NCBI GenBank assembly: GCA_965226775.1
Contig: CBDDEI010000002.1
Coordinates: 2,046,001-2,110,000 of the forward strand
Direction of reading: 5' to 3'
From: CBDDEI01 sp965226775
GTDB lineage: Bacteria > Chloroflexota > Dehalococcoidia > SHYD01
Length of the DNA stretch: 64,000 nucleotides
Shown piece after piece: positions 22,766-29,306 of this stretch. Numbering within the stretch: the first letter of the stretch is position 1; every line of letters starts with the position of its first letter. The notes beneath the pieces are model-generated. The model ran no database searches. It was not told the origin of the DNA and saw nothing but the letters and a program-made list of their open reading frames with translations. The position numbers and the translations under genes are program-made.

Positions 22766-22794
22766 AAGGGCCCGGTTTTAGCAGCCGGGCCCTT
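22766..22794 (+). terminator. Terminator after Rieske alpha 3
   Basis: Arms AAGGGCCCGG / CCGGGCCCTT with a 9-nt loop, followed by T. Confidence 0.85.
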
Positions 22795-22911
22795 TGGCAT
22801 AGCATCTGCACCTGATCACGACCGTATTGCATGCGTTCCTTATAGTGAACAGCTCACATATCAATAAACGTATCGTCAGGCTAGATGTTTGGTTTGACTA
22901 TGGCCGCAACA

Positions 22912-22939
22912 TTGCATAGATTTGCAGCCGTGCTATTAT
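22912..22939 (+). promoter_or_regulatory. Promoter P4 of Rieske alpha 4
   Basis: -35 TTGCAT (22912-22917), 16-nt spacer, -10 TATTAT (22934-22939). The leader would be about 155 nt, the longest in the array. Confidence 0.65.
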
Positions 22940-22970
22940 GTCCGCAATACATTCACTGTAAGCTCATTGG

Positions 22971-23015
22971 CATGAGACAGCAGAAGCGCTTTCTGGCAGG
23001 ACAGAGAGTCTCATG
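22971..23015 (+). promoter_or_regulatory. Nested inverted repeat in the leader of Rieske alpha 4
   Basis: Outer arms CATGAGAC (22971-22978) and GTCTCATG (23008-23015) enclose an inner CAGAA-GCGC-TTTCTG hairpin. Candidate operator or RNA structure. Not seen before the near-identical paralogue 5. Confidence 0.6.
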
Positions 23016-23104
23016 CGGGCAAAGGCAATGAGTAATGTGCGGTAAGGCAACCAGAAGGCACCTTGCGCCAGGAATTTTCTAGGCACTGAAATAGGAGGAG
23101 ATCA

Positions 23105-24499
23105 ATGGTCACTCTTCAGCACACGAATGACAAGGTGCTACGTACGCTCTTCGATCCCTACAAAGGTACCGTAAGCCGTGAAGTCTATGTCAACGAGGCC
23201 ATCTACCAGCAGGAGCTGGAGCAGATCTGGGGCCGTTGCTGGATCCTGCTTGGCCATGAAAGCATGGTCCCCAACCCCGGCGACTTCGTTACTCGCCGTA
23301 TGGGCGAAGAAGAAGTCCTCGTTGTCCGCGACCGCAAAGACAAGAAAGTCCACGCCTTCCTCAACTCCTGCCGCCACAAGGGCATGAAGGTCTGCCGTTA
23401 CGACGATGGCAACACCCTCGTCTTCACTTGCCCCTTCCATGGCTGGAGCTACGATACCGACGGCCGTCTGGTCGGCGTGGCCTACTTCGCCGATGCCTAC
23501 AACGGCGAGCTCGATAAGAGCCAGTGGGGCCTCCATGAGGTCGGCCAGCTTTGCAACTTCTATGGCTCCCTCTGGGCTACCTGGGACCCCAAAGCCCCCT
23601 CCTTCGAGGACTACCTCGGCCCCTTCGGCCCCAGCCTCCGCCACGTGATGCAGAGCTCCGAGGGTGAGGACAACGGCGTCGAAATCTTTAACCCCATCAT
23701 CAAGTGGCGCCTCCCCACCAACTGGAAGGTGCCTGCTTTTAGCTCCTCCACCGACCCGACCCATGCGGCCATGACCCACCGCTCCGTCAATGTGGCGGCA
23801 ATTGGGCCACAGGGCGACGTGGAAGGCGGCAACCGTGCGCCTATGCGGACTCCCTTCCCCAAGAAGAACTACGTTATCGGCGACCACAACCTCGGCCACG
23901 GCGGCGGCTACACCGCGTATGAGAATCCCGGCTCGCCTGAACACAAGGACACCTGGATTGAGCCCGGCGTGGACGAGTACTTCCGTGAGGCCGCCACAAA
24001 GAAGGCGGAGGTCTACAAGGACACCATCATGGCCGGCAATGGCCACGGCGGCGGCCACTTTGCCGTATGGCCCAGCTTCGTCATCGACCACTGGCGCATC
24101 CGACCCTACTATCCCCATGGCGTCAACGCCACGGAGCGGCATAGTATGTACGCCGTGGACAAGAATGCCCCCAAAGAGGTCAAGGATGCCATGCGCCACT
24201 ACGTGATGCGCTACAACGGCCCCTCCGGCATCACCGAGTCCGACGACATGGAGAACTGGAACTACGTCTTCCCTGCCAGCCTGGGCACCATTGCCCAGCG
24301 GCTTCCTTACAACTTCGAGGCGGGCTTGGGCCACGAGTTCACCAACGACCGGCTCCCCGGCGTGAGTTTCAACAAGAGACCTTCTGAAGAGTCGCAGCGG
24401 GCGCGCTTCAGCCGATGGCTCGCCTTCATGGAAGCCAAGAGTTGGGACGACCTCTACCCCCTCAATCAGAAAGCCGACCACAACATCTGGAAGCGATAG
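23105..24499 (+). CDS. Rieske ring-hydroxylating dioxygenase alpha subunit, paralogue 4
   Basis: 464 aa, second subfamily of the array (with paralogue 5). It starts MVTLQHTNDKVLRTLF and has WILLGHESM where the others have WLFIGHESQ. Rieske ligands (CRH, CPFH) and iron ligands (TDPTHAAMTH, ESDDMENW) are kept. Pocket-region differences from paralogues 1-3 and 6 are strong: KVPAFSSSTD instead of KFPGFSFATD next to the iron ligands, AVWPSFV instead of AIFPNVV, and HGVNATERHSMYAVDKN instead of HGVGMTESWRIYQVDKN. A different substrate range is likely (inference). RBS AGGAGG. Confidence 0.92.
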   Translation: MVTLQHTNDKVLRTLFDPYKGTVSREVYVNEAIYQQELEQIWGRCWILLGHESMVPNPGDFVTRRMGEEEVLVVRDRKDKKVHAFLNSCRHKGMKVCRYDDGNTLVFTCPFHGWSYDTDGRLVGVAYFADAYNGELDKSQWGLHEVGQLCNFYGSLWATWDPKAPSFEDYLGPFGPSLRHVMQSSEGEDNGVEIFNPIIKWRLPTNWKVPAFSSSTDPTHAAMTHRSVNVAAIGPQGDVEGGNRAPMRTPFPKKNYVIGDHNLGHGGGYTAYENPGSPEHKDTWIEPGVDEYFREAATKKAEVYKDTIMAGNGHGGGHFAVWPSFVIDHWRIRPYYPHGVNATERHSMYAVDKNAPKEVKDAMRHYVMRYNGPSGITESDDMENWNYVFPASLGTIAQRLPYNFEAGLGHEFTNDRLPGVSFNKRPSEESQRARFSRWLAFMEAKSWDDLYPLNQKADHNIWKR

Positions 24500-24548
24500 T
24501 GTTATCGGGCGGCTGAGGCGTAGCCTCAAATGCCTAGCAATAAATAGA

Positions 24549-24578
24549 AAGGGCCCAGCTCCTAGGAGTTGGGCCCTT
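24549..24578 (+). terminator. Terminator after Rieske alpha 4
   Basis: Arms AAGGGCCCAGCTCC and GGAGTTGGGCCCTT, tight loop, followed by AT. Almost the same sequence follows paralogue 5. Confidence 0.85.
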
Positions 24579-24604
24579 ATCTCTGCACATCTAGGAGCCA
24601 AGTT

Positions 24605-24633
24605 TGTATTACAAGCAGCCCTGTATTATAATC
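24605..24633 (+). promoter_or_regulatory. Promoter P5 of Rieske alpha 5
   Basis: -35 TTGTAT (24605-24610), 17-nt spacer ending CCTGTAT, -10 TATAAT (24628-24633). Confidence 0.78.
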
Positions 24634-24720
24634 CTGGTGCCCTAGTATAAGACGCATGAATACAGTCGAGGTTATGTGCAGCCGACTTGAGGGTCTGCCG
24701 CACTAAACAGGAGGAGATTT

Positions 24721-26115
24721 ATGGTCACTCTTCAGCATACGAATGACAAGGTGCTACGTTCGCTCTTCGATCCCAACAAAGGCACCGTGAGCCGTGAGGT
24801 CTATGTCAACGAGGCCATCTACCAGCAGGAGTTGGAGCAGATTTGGGGCCGTTGCTGGATCCTGCTCGGCCACGAGAGCATGGTCCCCAACCCCGGCGAC
24901 TTCGTTACCCGCCGCATGGGCGAGGAAGAAGTCCTCGTTGTCCGCGACCGCAAAGACAAGAAAGTCCACGCGTTCCTCAACTCCTGCCGTCACAAGGGCA
25001 TGAAGGTCTGCCGCTACGACGATGGCAACACCCTCGTCTTTACCTGCCCCTTCCACGGCTGGAGCTACGATACTGACGGCCGTCTGGTCGGCGTGGCCTA
25101 CTTCGCCGATGCCTACAACGGCGAGCTCGACAAGAGCCAGTGGGGCCTCCATGAGGTCGGCCAGCTCTGCAACTTCTATGGCTCCCTCTGGGCTACCTGG
25201 GACCCCAAAGCCCCCTCCTTCGAGGACTACCTCGGCCCCTTCGGCCCCAGCCTCCGACACGTGATGCAGAGCTCCGAGGGTGAGGACAACGGCGTCGAAA
25301 TCTTTAACCCCATCATCAAGTGGCGCCTCCCCACCAACTGGAAGGTGCCTGCCTTTAGCTCCTCCACCGACCCGACCCATGCGGCCATGACCCACCGTTC
25401 CGTCAATGTGGCGGCCATCGGGCCCCAGGGCGACGTGGAAGGCGGCAATCGGTCTCCGATGCGGACCCCCTTCCCCAAGAAGAACTACGTTATCGGCGAC
25501 CACAACCTCGGCCACGGCGGCGGCTACACCGCCTATGAGAATACCGGCGTCCCCGAGCACAAGAACACCTGGATTGAGCCCGGCGTGGACGAGTACTTCC
25601 GTGAGGCCACCATAAAGAAGGCGGAGGTCTATAAGGACACCATCATGGCCGGTCACGGCCACGGCGGCGGTCACTTTGCAGTATGGCCCAGCTTCGTCAT
25701 CGACCACTGGCGCATCCGCCCTTACTATCCCCACGGCGTCGGCGGCACTGAGCGGCATAGCATGTACGCCGTGGACAAGAATGCTCCCAAAGAGGTCAAG
25801 GATGCCATGCGCCACTACGTGATGCGCTACAACGGCCCCTCCGGCGTGACCGAATCCGACGACATGGAGAACTGGAACTACATCTTCCCCGCCAGCCTGG
25901 GCACCATTGCCCAGCGGCTCCCCTACAACTTTGAGGCGGGCTTAGGCCACGAGTTCACCAACGACCGGCTTTCCGGCGTGAGTTTCAACAATAGTCCTTC
26001 TGAAGAGTCGCAGCGGGCGCGCTTCAGCCGATGGCTCGCCTTCATGGAAGCCAAGAGTTGGGACGACCTCTACCCCCTCAATAAGAAGGCCGACCACAAC
26101 ATCTGGAAGCGATAG
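24721..26115 (+). CDS. Rieske ring-hydroxylating dioxygenase alpha subunit, paralogue 5
   Basis: 464 aa, near-identical to paralogue 4, with under about 20 residue changes by eye. Several cluster in the pocket region: ENTGVPEHKN versus ENPGSPEHKD, REATIKK versus REAATKK, AGHGHGG versus AGNGHGG, HGVGGTER versus HGVNATER. Both metal sites are conserved. Downstream terminators match too, so this was probably a whole-unit duplication. RBS AGGAGG. Confidence 0.92.
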   Translation: MVTLQHTNDKVLRSLFDPNKGTVSREVYVNEAIYQQELEQIWGRCWILLGHESMVPNPGDFVTRRMGEEEVLVVRDRKDKKVHAFLNSCRHKGMKVCRYDDGNTLVFTCPFHGWSYDTDGRLVGVAYFADAYNGELDKSQWGLHEVGQLCNFYGSLWATWDPKAPSFEDYLGPFGPSLRHVMQSSEGEDNGVEIFNPIIKWRLPTNWKVPAFSSSTDPTHAAMTHRSVNVAAIGPQGDVEGGNRSPMRTPFPKKNYVIGDHNLGHGGGYTAYENTGVPEHKNTWIEPGVDEYFREATIKKAEVYKDTIMAGHGHGGGHFAVWPSFVIDHWRIRPYYPHGVGGTERHSMYAVDKNAPKEVKDAMRHYVMRYNGPSGVTESDDMENWNYIFPASLGTIAQRLPYNFEAGLGHEFTNDRLSGVSFNNSPSEESQRARFSRWLAFMEAKSWDDLYPLNKKADHNIWKR

Positions 26116-26163
26116 TGCTATTGGGCGGCTGGGGCATAACCCCAAACGCCTTGCAGTGAATAG

Positions 26164-26195
26164 AAAGGGCCCAGCTCTTAGGAGTTGGGCCCTTT
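26164..26195 (+). terminator. Terminator after Rieske alpha 5
   Basis: Arms AAAGGGCCCAGCTC / GAGTTGGGCCCTTT followed by CTT; a near copy of the one after paralogue 4. Confidence 0.87.
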
Positions 26196-26219
26196 CTTCT
26201 GACAGAGAGATTGCGCTAT

Positions 26220-26248
26220 TTGTGTTCCCCCCAGTCCTGTATTATAAT
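26220..26248 (+). promoter_or_regulatory. Promoter P6 of the alpha 6-beta operon
   Basis: -35 TTGTGT (26220-26225), 17-nt spacer ending CCTGTAT, -10 TATAAT (26243-26248). Shares its spacer end with P5. A small hairpin TGACC-TCAC-GGTCA follows at 26297-26310 in the leader. Confidence 0.78.
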
Positions 26249-26335
26249 CCGCATACTTAAAAGGGATGCTTATGGAACACCCCAGTAACGTGCGTGTGAC
26301 CTCACGGTCAACCCACAAGGGATAGGAGGAACTCT

Positions 26336-27733
26336 ATGGTCACCCTGCAACACACGATTGACCGGCCCCTCCGCTCACTCTTCAACTACGAGAAGGGGAC
26401 GGTCAGCCGAGAGATCTACGTCAATGAGGCGCTTTATCAGCAGGAGTTGGAGCAGATCTATGCCCGCTGCTGGCTCTTCATCGGCCACGAATCCCAGGTC
26501 CCCAACCCCGGCGACTTCATGGTCACCCGCATGGGTGAAGAAGAAGTCATCATGGTGCGCGACCGCAAAGACAAGAAGATCCACGCCTTCCTCAACTCCT
26601 GCCGCCACAAGGGCATGAAGGTCTGCCGCTACGACGACGGCAACACCCTCGTCTTCACCTGCCCCTTCCACGGCTGGAGCTATGACACTGACGGTAGGCT
26701 AGTCGGCGTGGCCTACTTCGCCGACGCTTACAACGGTGAGCTCGATAAGAGCAAGTGGGGCCTCCACGAAGTCGCCCAACTCGAGAACTACTACGGGTCC
26801 ATCTGGGCCACCTGGGATGCCAAAGCGCCCTCTTTCCTGGATTACGTAGGCGAGTACGCCGAGAGCATCCGCCACTGCTTGCAGAGCACTGCAGGCGAGG
26901 ACAATGACATCGAGGTATTCAACCCCGTCATCAAGTGGCGGCTCCCCACCAACTGGAAGTTCCCGGGCTTCAGCTTTGCCACGGATGCAACGCACGCAGC
27001 CATGACCCATCGCTCCGTGAACGTGGCCGCCATCGGCCCCCAGGGCGACCGTGAGGGCGGCGAGCGCAGTCCGCTACGCAAGCCCTTCCCATCCAAGACC
27101 TTCACCGCCGGCGACCACAACTTGGGCCACGGTGGGTTCTACCGGTTCTATGAGCAGGCTGGTGTGCCTGACTACATGGACACCTGGGTAGAGCCGGAGG
27201 TTGACGATTACTACCGCGAGACCAACGACGCAAAGGCCAAAGCCTACGCCGACAAGGTCATGCCCGGTAACGGTCACGGCGGCAGCCACTTCGCCATCTT
27301 CCCCAACGTGGTCTTTGACCACTGGCGCATCCTCCCGTGGCAACCCCACGGCGTGGGCATGACCGAAAGCTGGCGCATCTACCAAGTTGACAAAAAGGCT
27401 CCTAAGCATGTCAAGGACGCGCAGCGCCACTACGTGATGCGCTACTGCGGCCCCACCGGCGTTACCGAGTCCGATGATATGGAGAACTGGAACTACGCCT
27501 TCCCGGCTAGTCTAGGCATCACCGCCCAGAAGCTCCCGTACAACTTTGAGATGGGCATTGGCCGCGGCTTCACGGATGAGCGCACCCCGGGACTCACCCT
27601 GAGCTTCCGAATGTCGGAGGAGCCGGCCCGGGCCCGCTTCAGCCGCTGGATAGCCTTCATGGAGGCTAAGAGCTGGGACGAACTCTATCCCATCAACAAG
27701 AGCACTTTCGGAAAGAACAAGCTTTTTACGTAG
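26336..27733 (+). CDS. Rieske ring-hydroxylating dioxygenase alpha subunit, paralogue 6
   Basis: 465 aa, subfamily of paralogues 1-3. Rieske CRH/CPFH, TDATHAAMTH and ESDDMENW are intact. Distinctive pocket-region residues are FYRFYEQAGVPDYMDTWVEPEVDDYY (split here as FYRFYEQAGVPDY then MDTWVEPEVDDYY) and the tail RGFTDERTPGLTLSFRM. No terminator follows; the 77-aa gene begins 10 nt after the stop. This alpha subunit is therefore the only one co-transcribed with the beta subunit. RBS AGGAGG. Confidence 0.93.
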   Translation: MVTLQHTIDRPLRSLFNYEKGTVSREIYVNEALYQQELEQIYARCWLFIGHESQVPNPGDFMVTRMGEEEVIMVRDRKDKKIHAFLNSCRHKGMKVCRYDDGNTLVFTCPFHGWSYDTDGRLVGVAYFADAYNGELDKSKWGLHEVAQLENYYGSIWATWDAKAPSFLDYVGEYAESIRHCLQSTAGEDNDIEVFNPVIKWRLPTNWKFPGFSFATDATHAAMTHRSVNVAAIGPQGDREGGERSPLRKPFPSKTFTAGDHNLGHGGFYRFYEQAGVPDYMDTWVEPEVDDYYRETNDAKAKAYADKVMPGNGHGGSHFAIFPNVVFDHWRILPWQPHGVGMTESWRIYQVDKKAPKHVKDAQRHYVMRYCGPTGVTESDDMENWNYAFPASLGITAQKLPYNFEMGIGRGFTDERTPGLTLSFRMSEEPARARFSRWIAFMEAKSWDELYPINKSTFGKNKLFT

Positions 27734-27743
27734 GAGCCGGATC

Positions 27744-27977
27744 ATGGTAGAAGCAAGCAACAGCAAAGATCTGAATAGCAGTAGCGCTGCCTTCATCTTC
27801 CGCGACCTTCCCGTCGGAGGAAAAATAAAGATGAGCGGCGGAGCAGTTGGCGAGATCGTGGGAAACCCCGGCGACGGCGCCTGGTTGATAGTCCGCTTTA
27901 CTGAGCACCCCGCGGAGCCCATTAGAGTAGGGGAAGAAGCTATGATCTTCTTCATGGACGTTGAAGAAGTACTCTAG
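27744..27977 (+). CDS. Small unknown protein (77 aa) between dioxygenase alpha and beta genes
   Basis: Not recognised. 77 aa, acidic, no signal or membrane segment. The pattern GGKIKMSGGAVGEIVGN...GAWLIVRFTE...IRVGEEAMIFFMDVEEV suggests a small beta-barrel. It has no cysteines, so it is not a Rieske or [2Fe-2S] ferredoxin. It lies in the operon with alpha 6 (10-nt gap) and beta (70-nt gap). It could be an assembly or stability factor, but nothing in the sequence proves it. RBS is weak (GGAGCCGG). Confidence 0.7.
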   Translation: MVEASNSKDLNSSSAAFIFRDLPVGGKIKMSGGAVGEIVGNPGDGAWLIVRFTEHPAEPIRVGEEAMIFFMDVEEVL

Positions 27978-28047
27978 GCCCGCTTTCGCCTAGACGCTCT
28001 TGTAACCTAGCAATTTAGAATGAATCTAAAGTAGGGGAGGCCAAAAG

Positions 28048-28590
28048 ATGACCACAACGAACAGCATGCAGCAAGGGCTGGAACAACTACTCCTAGAGCG
28101 AGAAGTTGAGCAGTTCCTCTATCACGAGGCCGAGTTGCTGGACGAGCGCAAGTATTACGAGTGGACGGAACTCCTATCTGAGGACATCCACTACTGGATG
28201 CCCGTCCGCCGCAACATCAAGTTCGGCGAGTTGCACCGTGAGAACTCTGACCCGGAGTCGGAAATCTCCTGGTTCGATGAGGGCAAAAAGACTCTGGCAG
28301 GCCGTGTGCGTCAGATCATGACCGGCGTCCACTGGTGCGAGGAGCCCTTCTCCCGTATCCGCCACTTTGTCACCAACGTCCAGGTCTACGGCGTAGAGGA
28401 GGACGAGGTGCTAGTACGCAGCCGCTTCCTCTGCTACACGCAGCGTCTGGCAAGCGAAGTTAACATCTTCGTAGGCAAGCGGGACGACGTTTTGCGACGC
28501 GACCCTGACACCGGCTGGAAGATAACAAAGCGCCATATCCTGCTGGATCAGAACATTCTCCTGGCGAAGGTAATCACAACGTTCTTCTAA
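28048..28590 (+). CDS. Ring-hydroxylating dioxygenase beta subunit
   Basis: 180 aa structural small subunit of alpha3beta3 dioxygenases, with the SnoaL/NTF2-like cone fold. Family marks: an N-terminal helix with EVEQFLYHEAELLDERKYYEW, the strand YWMPVRRN, MTGVHWCEEPFSRIRHFVTNV, and a tail VLRRDPDTGWKITKRHILLDQNIL. It has no metal ligands, as expected. It is the only beta gene in the window, for six alpha genes. RBS GGGGAGG 8 nt upstream. Confidence 0.95.
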   Translation: MTTTNSMQQGLEQLLLEREVEQFLYHEAELLDERKYYEWTELLSEDIHYWMPVRRNIKFGELHRENSDPESEISWFDEGKKTLAGRVRQIMTGVHWCEEPFSRIRHFVTNVQVYGVEEDEVLVRSRFLCYTQRLASEVNIFVGKRDDVLRRDPDTGWKITKRHILLDQNILLAKVITTFF

Positions 28591-28605
28591 GCAAGAGTGA
28601 CTACT

Positions 28606-28953
28606 ATGACAATGCACGTAGAGTGGAGAACCAAGGGAGAAATCAACGATACAATCATTCTCGTTGATGCTGACCAGCACAAGGTTAACAACGCGCTTGA
28701 AGCTAACCCGAAACTGCTCACCACCTACTTAAACGAGATGGACCTTGCGAACTGGCAGAACGGGGATGCCGTTCAAGGCAACCTGACTGAGCCGGAGTCG
28801 TGGGGTGAACTGGTCATGTCTAGAGGCGCAGGGGGCGAGATTGTAGATATGGACCCCGAGCTCTTCTGGGATGGAATCTACCAATGGTTCCGGTCTCGCG
28901 GCATAGACCCCAACCTCATGAGTATGGTGAATCAGCTCCGATCCGGCAGATAG
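28606..28953 (+). CDS. Unknown protein downstream of the dioxygenase beta subunit
   Basis: Not recognised. About 115 aa from ATG 28606 (a GTG three codons earlier at 28597 is also possible). Soluble, acidic, no Cys, with a central patch DMDPELFWDGIYQWFRSRG rich in aromatics. It starts 15 nt after the beta stop and is followed by the operon terminator, so it is the last gene of the alpha 6 unit. No ferredoxin motif. A binding or regulatory partner of the oxygenase is possible but unproven. Confidence 0.72.
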   Translation: MTMHVEWRTKGEINDTIILVDADQHKVNNALEANPKLLTTYLNEMDLANWQNGDAVQGNLTEPESWGELVMSRGAGGEIVDMDPELFWDGIYQWFRSRGIDPNLMSMVNQLRSGR

Positions 28954-28963
28954 AACAGCACAC

Positions 28964-29003
28964 AAAAGGGGCCCGCTGATCGTATGGCAGCGGGCCCCTT
29001 TTT
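28964..29003 (+). terminator. Operon terminator after the alpha 6-beta unit
   Basis: Arms AAAAGGGGCCCGCT / AGCGGGCCCCTTTT with loop, followed by T: a strong rho-independent terminator. Confidence 0.92.
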
Positions 29004-29306
29004 GATTTCTCTGTTTTTACGACTCCCAACTCTTCACACAGCCACAAACAGGCGTCAAACTGCAGAACCACTCCCCATCCACTCCCACCTATAAGCTACT
29101 CGCGCCCCTAGGCATATCTTAGCCGAGGATGGTTGACGAGCCTCAGAAGCCAGGGTTAATATTCTGCCGTCCAGTTGAACCTCCATAGAAGATCTGGGTG
29201 CCATCCGAACGGAGGTTCTGACACATTAAATGTAGTCTGAACCAAATAGGGAATGTCTTACCTTAGCTTTATGCATCACGGGCATTGTGCTTGACGGAAG
29301 GTTCTC
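29004..29306. other. Gene-free gap
   Basis: About 300 bp with no credible gene and no clear promoter. Base composition becomes more AT-rich towards the next gene. Confidence 0.5.

Larger units (their letters stand above)
22795..23104 (+). other. Long intergenic leader before Rieske alpha 4
   Basis: The longest spacer of the array. No coding region is seen. It holds promoter P4, a nested inverted repeat in the leader and the RBS AGGAGG. Confidence 0.7.

Noticed and set aside
23138..24601. A 487-codon open frame on the minus strand over Rieske alpha 4
   Set aside because: It overlaps a clear Rieske gene; the frame is open because of strongly GC-biased codon use. The product is low-complexity (Val/Gly/Ala-rich), and similar antisense frames lie over the other alpha genes.
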